DNA of 60,319 nucleotides from an uncultured Legionella sp. (GCA_903877115.1 CAIRCS010000024.1:1-60319); one strand, 5' to 3'. Positions 47,179-56,965 are shown, numbered from the stretch's first letter. Made by a program: numbers and translations. The notes: a model not told the origin generated them from the letters alone.

Positions 47179-47781
47179 TTGTTGTGGATCTCTGAGTTAA
47201 AAGCGTTAGCGCATTGTGGTTTAACATACACGTCTGGTGAGTTTGACCGAGAACGTTTAAGCCGTGTCACTGATTTAGCAGCCGAAATGGCTGCTGAAAT
47301 TACTTTATCCCCTCCTGAACCTATTAAAGCGATGTTTGCGTTTGAACAAAACGCGTATTCTACACCTATTATTGTGATACGGTCTTTTGTACTAAAAAAT
47401 GATCAAATTCTATTAGTTAAAGAGCGCAGCGATGGTTTGTGGACACTACGAGGTGGTTTTGCCGATGTGAACGAATCACCATCTGAAGCGGTTGTGAGAG
47501 AAACCTTTGAAGAGTCCGGGTTTTTGGTAAAACCACGAGTTCTTTTGGCTTTGTGGGACGTCTTAAAACATGATCAACCTTTATCCTGGCCGCATATTTA
47601 CACATGCATTTTTTATTGTGATTTAGTGTCTGGAGAAGCGCAACCGAATAGAGAGATTTCTGATATTGATTTTTTTTCTATAGATAAACTTCCAGATTTG
47701 TCTACGCTCAGGGTTACCCGGAAGCAATTAGAAACATTGTACGCTTTGACACGTACACCGCAGCCTACAGTGTTTGATTAG
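47179..47781 (+). CDS. NUDIX hydrolase with N-terminal NUDIX_N-like domain, in-frame amber upstream
   Basis: The NUDIX box is complete: GFADVNESPSEAVVRETFEE, then SGF, after a helical N-terminal domain (ISELKALAHCGLTYTSGEFD) as in the B. subtilis YjhB-like branch, where nucleotide-diphosphate derivatives are the likely substrates. The natural start appears to be ATG 47155 (MTIEAKQ), but codon 8 of that frame is TAG (47176-47178), immediately before TTG-TTG at 47179. Initiation at TTG 47179 would give 200 aa and keep the whole recognisable domain. No Shine-Dalgarno precedes that TTG. The gene could be functional through reinitiation, or recently broken. Confidence 0.8.
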   Translation: MLWISELKALAHCGLTYTSGEFDRERLSRVTDLAAEMAAEITLSPPEPIKAMFAFEQNAYSTPIIVIRSFVLKNDQILLVKERSDGLWTLRGGFADVNESPSEAVVRETFEESGFLVKPRVLLALWDVLKHDQPLSWPHIYTCIFYCDLVSGEAQPNREISDIDFFSIDKLPDLSTLRVTRKQLETLYALTRTPQPTVFD

Positions 47782-47917
47782 CAGGCCTAATTGAGCACAG
47801 AGCCTTTTGCCATTTCCTCTTCTTCTGACAAGCAGTTCATTTTTAATAAATTAAAAAGATTACGAACTGCGAGTGACTTAAATACAGATTAAGGCTTAGT
47901 ACTAACCTATATCCGCT

Positions 47918-49234
47918 TTATGATTTTAAAAAAAATCCAACAGCGTGACATAATGCCGCATCCTCTGAGCAAAAGACGTCTAGCATTAGGCTTAAAATGT
48001 CTGGAGAGGGTGTGAATGGCTTTTTCTGCCATGTATGACCGCTATCTATGGTTGTATAAATTATGGGAATAAACTCATCCATTTCTGCATTTTCGTTCGT
48101 AGCAAATCCCACTGCGGCACAAAATCGATTGCTTATATCACAGTGCAATGCTGTGAAAGTGTTGAGAAGTTTCGGGTCGCTAGCAACAATTTCTGTCGTG
48201 TCTTGCCAAGTTAAACCCCCGTTTTTAGTCAGATAAGCATGGGTATTATTACCTGTAACCGTAGTGGTTGTTATTTCTGGGGTCTCTGAAGTTTCCGTAG
48301 TGTAGAGCGTCCCTAGGCCAATACAGCTTAATCCAGATGGGTCGCAAGATAGGATATTAAGGATATCGTTTGTAGATTGAATGAGTTCTTCATTATTTTT
48401 ACGCGTAAGCATCAGTGGTTTTGGATCTGACCAAGTAATACCACTGTCATGGGTAGAATATATAAAGGCAGTGGGTGTGAGTGGTGTTGCAGGGGGGGCT
48501 TGCAGTGATTTATTGGATTCTGCTGTGCTGGTGAGTGCTGTACAGAATAAACCAGTGTGGTCACAGGCTAGATCGAGAATTGTGATGCCATTCGGTGCGC
48601 TCGGGGGCACAGTGAGAGGCGAAGCTGCAGACCAGGACTCTCCGCCATTTTGAGTGGTGAACAGCGTGGGGATTTGCTGATTTTTCGCGGTCGTATTGGT
48701 CGCCAATATACAAGAATTAGCCGATGTATTACACTTTAAACGAATAAAAGGATATTCATCGACTAAGTTTTGATCTTCTGATAGAGGGGATATAGATAGA
48801 AGTTGAGGCTTACTCCAGCTTTGTCCTCCATCGTGGGATGTATAGGTGAATACATTGGAATGGTTGCCAATGCTTGTGGTCCCTGCGATGATACAGTCCT
48901 GTCCAGTCGTATTACAGCGTATCGTCATGAAATTTTGGCTGCTATCGGTGGGGTCGGCCATGCTGTCTTCGTGTTGGTCTGGATGAGATAATAAGGTGCC
49001 TTGACTCCATGTGATGCCGCCGTTGCTGGTAGTGTAGACAACATGGTCTAAGGTATTTGGGTGATGTGCAACGCCTACAGAAATACAAGATTGTCCTGAA
49101 CTGTCACAGGCTATTCCAGTTAAATTATTAAAATGTGTGGTAATCTGCATGGCATCGGATTCAGACCAAGCAGTGATTGAGTGGAGTCCTCCTGCTAACA
49201 ACACAAAGCTTGGTATTAATCTTGCAATTTTCAT
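47918..49234 (-). CDS. Secreted Asp-box (BNR) propeller protein with seven C-x6-C motifs
   Basis: 438 aa from the ATG at 49234 (MKIARLIPSFVLLAGGLHSI), with a clear signal peptide. The mature protein repeats a unit of about 60 residues. Six units end in an Asp-box: TSNGGITW, SHDGGQSW, TQNGGESW, THDSGITW, TKNGGLTW and TIDSGHTW. Each begins with a Cys pair of identical spacing: CDSSGQSC, CNTTGQDC, CNTSANSC, CDHTGLFC, CDPSGLSC, CDISNRFC and CSEDAALC. This implies a six- or seven-bladed beta-propeller with a disulfide in each blade, in the periplasm, on the surface or secreted. I see no sialidase catalytic residues (no FRIP motif), so a binding or scaffolding role is more likely. It stands alone with large gaps on both sides. 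Confidence 0.88.
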   Translation of the reverse strand: MKIARLIPSFVLLAGGLHSITAWSESDAMQITTHFNNLTGIACDSSGQSCISVGVAHHPNTLDHVVYTTSNGGITWSQGTLLSHPDQHEDSMADPTDSSQNFMTIRCNTTGQDCIIAGTTSIGNHSNVFTYTSHDGGQSWSKPQLLSISPLSEDQNLVDEYPFIRLKCNTSANSCILATNTTAKNQQIPTLFTTQNGGESWSAASPLTVPPSAPNGITILDLACDHTGLFCTALTSTAESNKSLQAPPATPLTPTAFIYSTHDSGITWSDPKPLMLTRKNNEELIQSTNDILNILSCDPSGLSCIGLGTLYTTETSETPEITTTTVTGNNTHAYLTKNGGLTWQDTTEIVASDPKLLNTFTALHCDISNRFCAAVGFATNENAEMDEFIPIIYTTIDSGHTWQKKPFTPSPDILSLMLDVFCSEDAALCHAVGFFLKS

Positions 49235-49493
49235 AAAATATCCTAAATGATTGAGTGTTGATACTTTGACTTTCAAACACGATCCCTATTTGATTTTATA
49301 AGAATTTTCCATGTGTGTAAATCTTTTAACCATTATTGGTCTAAAACAGGGTTTATCAATTGATTTTACTTGATATTTATTATATGAGCAGTTAGTCTCT
49401 AGAATTTATTATTTTATTAATTTTATGCCAATTTTGATGCTGGGTATACGCATGTTATCCGGAGTGTCTAATCCGTAAAGGGTATATTATAGA

Positions 49494-50750
49494 ATGTTGA
49501 ATAGTGAATGGCCCAAACTAGGTGAATTAGCTGGGGTCAAAATTGTATTGGGCGTTTGTGGCAGCATAGCGGTTTATAAAGCTGCTTATTTGGTCCGGGA
49601 ATTATGCGCCTTGGGTGCTTGTGTGCGAGTGGTTATGACAGAAGGTGCGTTGGCCTTTATGCAGCCCATGACTTTCCAAGCGCTCTCTGGTGAAGCAGTG
49701 TGTTGCGATTTGCTGAATGAGCAAGCCGAACGTGCTATGGGACATATTGAACTGGCGAGGTGGGCAGACTATCTATTGATTGCGCCGGCTTCTGCTAATT
49801 TCATTGCCAAAATTGCTCATGGGATAGCAGATGATTTGTTATCAACGCTTTATTTGGCGACTGTTGCTCCAGTGATTATTTGTCCTGCTATGAACCAAAA
49901 TATGTGGGCACATCCTGCGACTATTGCGAATTGTGCTTTATTACGCGACCGAGGTGCGCTATTTTGTGGACCGGACATCGGATCTCAAGCTTGTGGAGAT
50001 ATGGGGTTGGGACGCATGGTAGAGCCAGAAACGATTGTGTCCACGTTGCGCCTTTACCCTGTGCATAATATATTTCAGGGTAAAGAATTTTTGATTACGG
50101 CAGGACCAACTCGAGAGGCCATTGATCCCGTCCGTTATCTGAGTAATTATAGTTCTGGAAAAATGGGGTATGCATTGGCACAGGCTGCGCAGATTGCCGG
50201 TGCGCGTGTAACGGTGATTAGTGGACCTTGTGCTTTACTTGCTCCTTTTGGAGCTCGATGTATCCAGGTTAATTCTGCAGAAGATATGCTGACAGCGGTT
50301 ATGGCACATTTGAAACCTAATTCGGTGTTTATCGGCGCGGCAGCAGTAGCTGATTACCGAATTATAGCGCCCAAAACAGAAAAATTGAAACGCCAGGATA
50401 ATGAGTCGATGACGCTGGTCTTACAAAAAAACTCAGATATCCTGGCGGCAGTCGTCGCAAGTAAACAAGCTGCTATGGTGATTGGCTTTGCTGCAGAAAC
50501 CCATGATGTTTTGACGTATGCCGCAGCTAAATTAGCTGCCAAGCAAGTAGATATGATAATCGCCAATCAAGTTGGAGAAGGCTTGGGGTTTGAGACGGAA
50601 GATAACCAAGTGACGATTTTAACCGCAAAACAACAGATTCCATTGGCTTTGGCCTCCAAAATTACTTTGGCCGGACAAATTATGCTAATGATTGCTCAAA
50701 CTTTAGAAAATGACGTTAGGAGTTGTTATGAACCCGGCTATTCAAATTAA
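49494..50750 (+). CDS. coaBC: Bifunctional phosphopantothenoylcysteine decarboxylase/synthetase
   Basis: Two consecutive steps of coenzyme A synthesis. 418 aa. The N-terminal flavin-dependent decarboxylase (about 15-185) has [18 protein letters not shown] and the PAMNQNMW motif. The C-terminal synthetase begins at [20 protein letters not shown] and has [12 protein letters not shown]. The C-terminus overlaps dut by 23 nt. Confidence 0.97.
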   Translation: MLNSEWPKLGELAGVKIVLGVCGSIAVYKAAYLVRELCALGACVRVVMTEGALAFMQPMTFQALSGEAVCCDLLNEQAERAMGHIELARWADYLLIAPASANFIAKIAHGIADDLLSTLYLATVAPVIICPAMNQNMWAHPATIANCALLRDRGALFCGPDIGSQACGDMGLGRMVEPETIVSTLRLYPVHNIFQGKEFLITAGPTREAIDPVRYLSNYSSGKMGYALAQAAQIAGARVTVISGPCALLAPFGARCIQVNSAEDMLTAVMAHLKPNSVFIGAAAVADYRIIAPKTEKLKRQDNESMTLVLQKNSDILAAVVASKQAAMVIGFAAETHDVLTYAAAKLAAKQVDMIIANQVGEGLGFETEDNQVTILTAKQQIPLALASKITLAGQIMLMIAQTLENDVRSCYEPGYSN

Positions 50751-51186
50751 AATTTTAAATTCGCGAGTGGGTGATAGTATCGAATTACCTCAATACGCAA
50801 CCCCTGGTTCCGCTGGTCTTGATTTGCGCGTATGTATTGATGAGCCGTTACAAATTCGAGCTAAAGAAACCGTTCTGTTACCGACTGGTTTGGCTATTTA
50901 TATTGAGGATCCTATGTTGGCCGCAGTAATTTTGCCACGTTCAGGACTGGGGCATAAACATGGTATTGTTTTGGGTAATTTAGTTGGATTAATTGATTCG
51001 GATTATCAAGGGGAATTAAAAATCTCTTGTTGGAATCGTAATTCAGAGCACTTTACTGTGCAGCCTGGAGATAGGATTGCGCAATTGGTATTCATACCGG
51101 TGGTTCGTGTCGGGTTTCAAGTCGTAGAGGCTTTTACTCAAACAAGCCGTGGCGAAGGTGGCTTTGGTAGTTCAGGGAGAGCATGA
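50728..51186 (+). CDS. dut: Deoxyuridine 5'-triphosphate nucleotidohydrolase
   Basis: Hydrolyses dUTP to dUMP, keeping uracil out of DNA. The ATG at 50728 ([20 protein letters not shown], 152 aa) has TTAGGAG upstream. All five dUTPase motifs are present: [48 protein letters not shown] and the C-terminal [10 protein letters not shown]. Together with the uracil-DNA glycosylase at 6 kb it covers uracil avoidance in this window. Confidence 0.97.
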   Translation: MNPAIQIKILNSRVGDSIELPQYATPGSAGLDLRVCIDEPLQIRAKETVLLPTGLAIYIEDPMLAAVILPRSGLGHKHGIVLGNLVGLIDSDYQGELKISCWNRNSEHFTVQPGDRIAQLVFIPVVRVGFQVVEAFTQTSRGEGGFGSSGRA

Positions 51187-52586
51187 TGATTAAGCAAACA
51201 CCTTATCAAATCTGCTCTGTGGAGCAGTCAATATTTCGGGCTTACGATATTCGAGGTATTGTGGGTTCACAAATTAATGGGGATGTTTTTTACACGATTG
51301 CTAGAGCGATAGGTTATCGTTTGCATGCTTTAGGCCGTGCACAAATCGTGTTAGCACGCGATGGTCGGTTAACCAGTCCAGATTTGGCGCAGGCGATTTC
51401 TGCCGGTTTATTAGACAGTGGCATCGATGTGGTTGATTTGGGTGCTGTACCCACGCCGGTTATGTATTATGCAACCCATGTGACGGGGATAGACAGTGGT
51501 ATCATGGTCACGGGCAGCCATAATCCTTCCGATTATAATGGGATTAAAATTGTATTAGCTGGCACGACCTTGGCCCAAGATGAGATTCAAACTTTATATG
51601 AACTTATTCAAACCAACACTAGACGTCAAGGTCAGGGCCAATACCAAACACGTGCAATGCTAGCAGATTACAGCCAACGTATTTTGAGTGATGTGAAGTT
51701 AGACCGGCCTTTACGAGTTGTAGCTGATTGCGGTAATGGTATTGGTGGGGTGATTGTACCGGTTCTGTTGCGTCAATTGGGGTGTGAGGTGATTGATTTA
51801 TACTGTGAAGTAGATGGTCGTTTTCCTAACCATCATCCTGATCCCAGTGTGGAATCTAATTTGGTTGATTTGAAGGCCGCAGTTCAAATGCATAATGCTG
51901 ATCTTGGATTGGCATTTGATGGGGATGCGGACCGGTTGGGCGTGGTCACGAATGCGGGCACGTTAATTTGGCCAGATCGATTGTTAATGTTTTATGCACC
52001 TTATCTTTTACGCATGTATCGGGATGCAACCATTGTGTATGATGTTAAATGCTCTCGTCATTTAACTCAGGTGATCCAGGATGCCGGTGGAAAGGCCAAA
52101 ATGTGTCCTACTGGACATTCTTTGGTTAAAAAAGTTATGAAAGACGAACAGGCTATTTTAGCAGGGGAAATGAGCGGACATATCTTTTTCAAAGATCGCT
52201 GGTATGGCTTTGATGATGCGATTTATTCGGCGTGTCGATTGCTAGAGCTCCTATCGCAATCCTCTAGTACCGTTGAAGAACAATTTTCGCAAGTGCCCAA
52301 TAGCATTTCAACGCCAGAAATAAAAATTCCAATTTATGATGAGAAAAAATTTGTATTTATGCAATTATTCTCACAAAATGCGCAATTCTCTAATGCTGAA
52401 TTGATTCATATTGATGGTCTGCGTGTTGAGTTTCTACATGGGTGGGGATTATTACGTGCTTCGAATACAACTCCCTGTTTAGTTGCGCGTTTTGAAGCGC
52501 ATAGTGAACAAGGATTGCAGGAAATTCAAGCGTTGTTTCGTGTGCAACTCCAAGCACTGGATGATACTTTGTCTATCCCCTTTTGA
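51183..52586 (+). CDS. algC: Phosphomannomutase/phosphoglucomutase (AlgC type)
   Basis: Interconverts hexose-1- and 6-phosphates for LPS and exopolysaccharide precursors. 467 aa; ATG 51183 or 51186 overlap the dut stop. Motifs in order: the phosphoserine loop [15 protein letters not shown], metal loop [12 protein letters not shown], sugar loop [13 protein letters not shown], phosphate-binding loop near the end ([18 protein letters not shown]). coaBC-dut-algC is the Pseudomonas order. Confidence 0.95.
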   Translation: MMIKQTPYQICSVEQSIFRAYDIRGIVGSQINGDVFYTIARAIGYRLHALGRAQIVLARDGRLTSPDLAQAISAGLLDSGIDVVDLGAVPTPVMYYATHVTGIDSGIMVTGSHNPSDYNGIKIVLAGTTLAQDEIQTLYELIQTNTRRQGQGQYQTRAMLADYSQRILSDVKLDRPLRVVADCGNGIGGVIVPVLLRQLGCEVIDLYCEVDGRFPNHHPDPSVESNLVDLKAAVQMHNADLGLAFDGDADRLGVVTNAGTLIWPDRLLMFYAPYLLRMYRDATIVYDVKCSRHLTQVIQDAGGKAKMCPTGHSLVKKVMKDEQAILAGEMSGHIFFKDRWYGFDDAIYSACRLLELLSQSSSTVEEQFSQVPNSISTPEIKIPIYDEKKFVFMQLFSQNAQFSNAELIHIDGLRVEFLHGWGLLRASNTTPCLVARFEAHSEQGLQEIQALFRVQLQALDDTLSIPF

Positions 52587-52743
52587 AGTGTTTAGAATGC
52601 TGATATAATTCGCAAATTTTGTTATGAAACAAAAAATGCTGCATATGGGATCTTGGGATATATTTGCGAGAATGCAAAATAATTGCTAAGCTATAAATAG
52701 TATTCTGAGTTCATAAATGGAGAAGACACAAGGTGAGTATTGC

Positions 52744-53658
52744 ATGACAAAACAAAGAACTCCGAATAAAATCATTCAAGCAACAGGTGTAGGGTTACAT
52801 TCAGGAGAAAAAGTATTATTAACTTTGCATCCTGCTCCTGATAATACCGGAATTGTGTTTCGTCGCATTGATTTGGACCCGATTGTAGAAATTCCTGCGT
52901 CGTATGAAAATGTTTGCGAAACGATGTTATGTACCACTTTACAACATAATGGTGTAAAAGTTGCGACTGTTGAGCATTTATTATCTGCTTTAGCAGGCTT
53001 AGGAATTGATAATGCGTATGTGGATGTTAATGCTGCAGAAGTACCAATCATGGATGGCAGTGCCGCACCTTTTGTTTTTTTAATTCAGTCCGCTGGTATT
53101 CGTGAACAAATTGCAAAGAAACGGTATATTCGCATTTTGAAGCCTATTCGGGTTGAACAACACGGAAAATATGTACAATTTTTGCCACACGACGGTTACC
53201 GAATTTCTTTTACAATTGATTTTGACCATCCTGTATTTACGCATAGACCACAAAGTTCTGTATTTGATTTTTCTACAACTGCTTATATTAAACAAGTATG
53301 CCGTGCGCGAACCTTTGGATTTTTATCTGATTATGAACGCTTACGTGTGAGCGATTTGGCCAAAGGTGGCAGTTTGGATAATGCTATTGTGGTGGATGAA
53401 TATCGCATATTGAATGATGATGGTTTGCGATTTGAAGATGAGTTTGTCAAACATAAAGTATTGGATACCATTGGTGACTTGTATTTATTGGGTTCTAGTT
53501 TGATTGGTGCGTTTGAAGGGTATCGTTCTGGGCATGAATTAAATAATAAATTACTGCGTAAACTCATGGCCCATCAAGATGCTTGGGAATATACTTGTTT
53601 TGATGCAGAAGAGTATCATCCAGTATTTAATCCCAAACTGGCGATTGTGAACGGATAG
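52744..53658 (+). CDS. lpxC: UDP-3-O-acyl-N-acetylglucosamine deacetylase
   Basis: First committed step of lipid A synthesis; zinc enzyme. The ATG at 52744 ([20 protein letters not shown], 304 aa) has GGTGAG upstream and matches the family. Zinc ligands: His78 in [10 protein letters not shown], then [11 protein letters not shown] (His and Asp), with catalytic His in [13 protein letters not shown]. It usually sits at the end of the ftsZ cluster, but here it follows algC, on the plus strand. lptD and lpxC both being present shows that the organism makes LPS. Confidence 0.97.
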   Translation: MTKQRTPNKIIQATGVGLHSGEKVLLTLHPAPDNTGIVFRRIDLDPIVEIPASYENVCETMLCTTLQHNGVKVATVEHLLSALAGLGIDNAYVDVNAAEVPIMDGSAAPFVFLIQSAGIREQIAKKRYIRILKPIRVEQHGKYVQFLPHDGYRISFTIDFDHPVFTHRPQSSVFDFSTTAYIKQVCRARTFGFLSDYERLRVSDLAKGGSLDNAIVVDEYRILNDDGLRFEDEFVKHKVLDTIGDLYLLGSSLIGAFEGYRSGHELNNKLLRKLMAHQDAWEYTCFDAEEYHPVFNPKLAIVNG

Positions 53659-53723
53659 AAACTAGTACAGCGAGCGTTAACTTTATTTTATCTCCGATGG
53701 TTCGCACCCAAACGATTACAAAA

Positions 53724-53834
53724 CTTGATTTTGTGCCTCGGGGTCGTGTAATTGTGGGTATCCCATCGTGCGTGCACCGGGAGTCCTCCCACAATGCCAC
53801 CCTTCGATGAGCGTTGGGGTGAGACAAAATCAAG
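53724..53834. repeat. Palindromic element between lpxC and dciA
   Basis: cttgattttgt (53724-53734) and acaaaatcaag (53824-53834) are perfect 11-bp inverted ends. A second perfect pair lies inside (attgtggg at 53751-53758, cccacaat at 53788-53795). The 111-bp element sits between two convergent genes. It could act as a two-way terminator, though there are no T-runs. Confidence 0.7.
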
Positions 53835-53844
53835 TTGATGGGCA

Positions 53845-54132
53845 CTAGAGTTGTACTTTTATTTCGACAGTTGTTAGTTGATGTAATTTTCCCTGAGAAC
53901 GTAAGGTATCGCGCAGTTCTGGCGCAAAATAGCGTAATGACGTTGCCCACGCTGAGCTGGCTGTAATTAAAATTAATTTCCCTGCCCGAAAGCTACCTAC
54001 TTGGCAATGCGGTTGTAATTCAGGTGGTAGGTGAAGCAACACAAGGTGTGATAACTCTTCTAATTTGATTGCTTCCAAACAGATGTGACTTAATTTAGAA
54101 TTTAAACATTTGCTAATCTGACGCATTTGCAT
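53845..54132 (-). CDS. DciA-like (DUF721) protein, short
   Basis: 95 aa. The N-terminal KH-like DUF721 domain is readable (VGSFRAGKLILITASSAWAT and LRYFAPELRDTLR), which is the part of DciA proteins that defines the family; DciA loads the replicative helicase DnaB in bacteria without DnaC. Many members carry a longer tail, absent here. It is the minus-strand gene between lpxC and the bPH2 gene, both on the plus strand. Confidence 0.75.
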   Translation of the reverse strand: MQMRQISKCLNSKLSHICLEAIKLEELSHLVLLHLPPELQPHCQVGSFRAGKLILITASSAWATSLRYFAPELRDTLRSQGKLHQLTTVEIKVQL

Positions 54133-54201
54133 TTATTGTCCACTTAGATATTATAAGTAAGCATATAAGAATACGCAGTACCATACAAGTGAGGATTTAG
54201 A

Positions 54202-54642
54202 ATGGCTGGAAATGAGAAAGAGAATGTTATTGTGTATCAAGCACGTCTCCATTGGATTTTATTTTTTGGTCCAGTCGCCTTGGTTATGGTTGCGTGGATA
54301 ATGAATTACTATCTGCATGCGCCGCATCAATTAGGGTGGGCTGTGGGTGCTGTTGCGGTGATTTGGGAGTTTGTAGTGTGGTTAACCTATCAATTTTCTT
54401 TTTTGAACATTAAGAAAAATAGGGTTGTGATGTGTAGCGGTATTCTGGTGCGTCAAACGGTCGATATCCCGATGGATAAAATTGAAAGTATTGATATTAG
54501 ACAGTCGATACTGGGCAGTATATTGCAATATGGCTCTTTGGTGATTACGGGGACTGGTGGAACACGTCAGTCGATTAACTTCCTAGACAAGCCCTTAACT
54601 TGTCGTCGTTATATAGAAAACTTAATGTATGATACCCTCTAG
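54202..54642 (+). CDS. Bacterial PH-like (bPH2, YdbS type) membrane protein
   Basis: 146 aa with two membrane helices (about 17-34 and 41-62: WILFFGPVALVMVAWIM and GWAVGAVAVIWEFVVWLTY), followed by a cytoplasmic bPH2 domain. The domain begins at FLNIKKNRVVMCSGILVRQT and contains VDIPMDKIESIDIRQSILGS. Function of such proteins is poorly known. GAGGAT lies upstream. It overlaps cbpA by 14 nt, which suggests joint expression with the chaperone pair. Confidence 0.9.
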   Translation: MAGNEKENVIVYQARLHWILFFGPVALVMVAWIMNYYLHAPHQLGWAVGAVAVIWEFVVWLTYQFSFLNIKKNRVVMCSGILVRQTVDIPMDKIESIDIRQSILGSILQYGSLVITGTGGTRQSINFLDKPLTCRRYIENLMYDTL

Positions 54643-55549
54643 CGCCCACTCCAAAGATTATTATGCTGTGATGGGATTGCAGCCTGATGCCTCAGCCCAA
54701 GATATTAAGACGGCATATCGTCGTTTGGCACGTAAATATCATCCGGATTTAAATAAAGAAGCGGATGCAGAAAAAAACTTTAAGGATCTGGGTGAGGCTT
54801 ATGATGTATTAAAAGATTCTGAAAAGCGTAAATTATATGACCATATGCGCACTCAAACTCAGCATCAGCAAGAAAGTGGACATTCTGGTACACGCGGTTG
54901 GGGGCCTATGGGGGCTGATTGGGGACATGAATCACCTACTGGTGGGTTTGATGCGGATTGGTTTGAAACTTTATTTGGCGCGCATAGACACCGTGGTGGC
55001 GCGGATCTCCATGGTAAAATTACGATTTCTTTACAAGAAGCTTATTCGGGCGCAGACAAAGAGATTACGTTTCCAGCTTCGAACCAAACATCTCAACCAC
55101 AAAAATTAAGAGTCAAGATTCCAGCAGGTGTTAAATCCGAACAAAAAATTCGTTTGGCCGGCGTAGGAGAGTCTGGGCATCAAGGTGCGCCGAGCGGTGA
55201 TTTGTATCTTACGATTGATGTGAAACGAGATCCAATCTTTGACTTGGTGGGCAACGACGTGTATGTCACGTTGCCGGTTACTCCATGGGAAGCTGCGTTA
55301 GGCGCGACCATCACAGTACCGACTTTGCATGGCAAAGTCGCTTTAAAAATCCCTCCGCATTCGCAAGGAGGACAAACATTTCGTCTTAAAAAGAAAGGAT
55401 TCCCCGCTGCAAACCCTGGTGATCAATTAGTATTGCTCAAAATTGTTATTCCACAACCTACAACGCCAGCTGCCAATGAGTTGTATCAGAAAATGGCAAA
55501 AGAAATGGCATTTAATCCGAGAAAGCAGCTGGAGGATTATCATGGCTAA
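54629..55549 (+). CDS. cbpA: DnaJ-type co-chaperone CbpA
   Basis: Curved-DNA-binding class II J-protein that stimulates DnaK. 306 aa. J-domain at 9-72 (DYYAVMGLQPDASAQDIKTA, with HPD in KYHPDLN). A Gly/His-rich linker follows (about 78-125), then two C-terminal beta-sandwich domains (LRVKIPAGVKSEQKIRLAGV and VTPWEAALGATITVPTLHGK). No zinc finger, as expected for CbpA. It overlaps cbpM by 8 nt. Confidence 0.96.
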   Translation: MIPSSAHSKDYYAVMGLQPDASAQDIKTAYRRLARKYHPDLNKEADAEKNFKDLGEAYDVLKDSEKRKLYDHMRTQTQHQQESGHSGTRGWGPMGADWGHESPTGGFDADWFETLFGAHRHRGGADLHGKITISLQEAYSGADKEITFPASNQTSQPQKLRVKIPAGVKSEQKIRLAGVGESGHQGAPSGDLYLTIDVKRDPIFDLVGNDVYVTLPVTPWEAALGATITVPTLHGKVALKIPPHSQGGQTFRLKKKGFPAANPGDQLVLLKIVIPQPTTPAANELYQKMAKEMAFNPRKQLEDYHG

Positions 55550-55868
55550 AAATACTGAAATGACAGAAGTCATTATTGATATTACCTCAGCAACTATCAG
55601 TTTTGTAGAAGTCTGTCGGCAATATGGCGTTTCAGAAGAGATATTGTTTGAATTTTTGGAACATGGTTTGATTACGGAGATTTCCACACCCAACAAACAT
55701 CTGATGTTTGGACCCGAACATTTACAAAGAATTTTAGCAGCTTGTCGGTTGCACACAGATCTAGAGATTAATACCCACGGGGTGATTTTGGCGTTGGAAT
55801 TGATGGACGAGTTAAGGGAATTGCGGCGTGAATTAGAGATACTGCGCAGGCATTTATATGGTGGGTAG
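55542..55868 (+). CDS. cbpM: Chaperone modulator CbpM
   Basis: Small MerR-like anti-co-chaperone that binds the CbpA J-domain. The ATG at 55542 (MAKNTEMTEVIIDITSATIS, 108 aa) has GGAGGA upstream; a longer frame lies inside cbpA. The winged-helix-like region FVEVCRQYGVSEEILFEFLE is followed by a C-terminal coiled coil (MDELRELRRELEILRRHL). Adjacent to and coupled with cbpA, as in E. coli. Its stop codon falls in the TIR of the next repeat. Confidence 0.95.
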   Translation: MAKNTEMTEVIIDITSATISFVEVCRQYGVSEEILFEFLEHGLITEISTPNKHLMFGPEHLQRILAACRLHTDLEINTHGVILALELMDELRELRRELEILRRHLYGG

Positions 55869-56070
55869 GGCCCTGAGATATCGCGACATATTTTATATGC
55901 AATTGTTTTATCTATATTGAAGATTATTTTAGTAAATGTCATTCCCCCCCCGCCGCAGCCGGGGATCTATCCATAATTTAGGGATAATGCCACCTAAATG
56001 AATGGATCCCCGTCCGTGCGGGGACGACACATAAAATGTGAGGATACCTCAGGCCAAGGCCCAACCTACC
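55864..56070. mobile_element. MITE-like element with imperfect TIRs and a nested palindrome
   Basis: The left end (ggtagg at 55864-55869, then gccctgagatatcgcgacat) and the right end read on the minus strand (ggtagg at 56065-56070, then ttgggccttgg, then cctgaggtatcctcacat) are diverged inverted repeats of about 35 nt. Inside, gtcattccccc (from 55938) with ggggatc (55961-55967) faces gatcccc (56005-56011) with gcggggacgac (ends 56028), forming a second hairpin. It fills the gap between convergent genes: the cbpM stop TAG lies in the left end and the next gene's stop is 3 bp from the right end. No transposase is near. Confidence 0.7.
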
Positions 56071-56072
56071 AA

Positions 56073-56810
56073 TCATTTCATTCTATAAAGTCTGCTTTCT
56101 GAAAGTGACGATTCGTTTGGTAATGCATGCTGATTTGCAGTCAAATAGCCACTTGAATCAAGGTGTAATTCAGGTGCTTTTTTGTGTGCATCATAATAGG
56201 CTTTGATCGGTACCAGCTCTTTTTTAAAAGCAATGTCTCGAAAAGAAAGAGGGGTTGTGGGAGAGACGCGTTGTTCTTTTATGGCAGAAAAATAGGTTTG
56301 CATCGCTATCTTTTCAATTTCAGTAAATAGCGTCAAAGTCTCTGATATGGAACAACCTAAAGCGCGAAGCGTCGCTAATACCGTTGGTTTGAACGTGGGC
56401 GTTACTTTGGTTTTGGTTAGTTGTGTCTTAAATATTTGCAATTTATCCAGCTGTTGCTGAGGGGATAGTTGTACGAACCAAGCATGAATTTCGCGTACTT
56501 TTTCCGGGGTATTCTCATTCATATGCACAGCCAAATATGCAATATAGGGACTAGAGACTTTTAGTTTTTCTGCTCTAGAAGCCAAATAACGGTCGACCAC
56601 GGGATATTGCGGATTAATCCATAATTGATCTAATTCTGTTTTCAAAGCGAGAACATTATCTGCAACTGTTTCGGTCAGATATCTAGAGCCTAAGTGATTC
56701 ACATGCCCGTCTAAGCCTGCAATATTGACGATCCATCGCGCGTACCAAAGATGATATTGCTGAAAACTCATATGTCGTGTGCGAATCATTTCCGTCAGAT
56801 CGGCAATCAT
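56073..56810 (-). CDS. Unknown helical protein
   Basis: 245 aa from the ATG at 56810 (MIADLTEMIRTRHMSFQQYH), chosen because AAGGCGG lies 7 nt upstream; the frame opens up to 22 codons earlier at weaker starts. There is no signal peptide or membrane helix. It is almost all helix, with aromatic residues in the first part (QQYHLWYARWIVNIAGLDGH) and a basic middle. I do not recognise it. It is transcribed in the same direction as dacB but separated by a hairpin at 56911. Confidence 0.75.
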   Translation of the reverse strand: MIADLTEMIRTRHMSFQQYHLWYARWIVNIAGLDGHVNHLGSRYLTETVADNVLALKTELDQLWINPQYPVVDRYLASRAEKLKVSSPYIAYLAVHMNENTPEKVREIHAWFVQLSPQQQLDKLQIFKTQLTKTKVTPTFKPTVLATLRALGCSISETLTLFTEIEKIAMQTYFSAIKEQRVSPTTPLSFRDIAFKKELVPIKAYYDAHKKAPELHLDSSGYLTANQHALPNESSLSESRLYRMK

Positions 56811-56910
56811 ATTGTAGCCGCCTTCTATATGTAACATATGACGAAGATGTGAGTTTTTGCAAAAAGCGTAGGTCAATAACGCAATGACTTCTGCACTGAA
56901 TAAAGAGCTG

Positions 56911-56937
56911 TGTCATTCCCTTCTACGGGGGATGACA
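56911..56937. repeat. Short palindrome between the orphan and dacB
   Basis: tgtcattccc (56911-56920) pairs with gggggatgaca (56927-56937). The tgtcat/ccc and atgaca arms recall the inner palindrome of the element at 55938-56028 (gtcattcccc), so it may be a short relative. It could also terminate dacB transcription. Confidence 0.6.
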
Positions 56938-56965
56938 CAATTTATTGAATGTTATTGAGTGATTT

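Noticed and set aside
47838..47862. AT palindrome tttttaataaattaaaaa after the NUDIX gene as a terminator
   Set aside because: The stem is entirely A/T and there is no following T-run; too weak to call.
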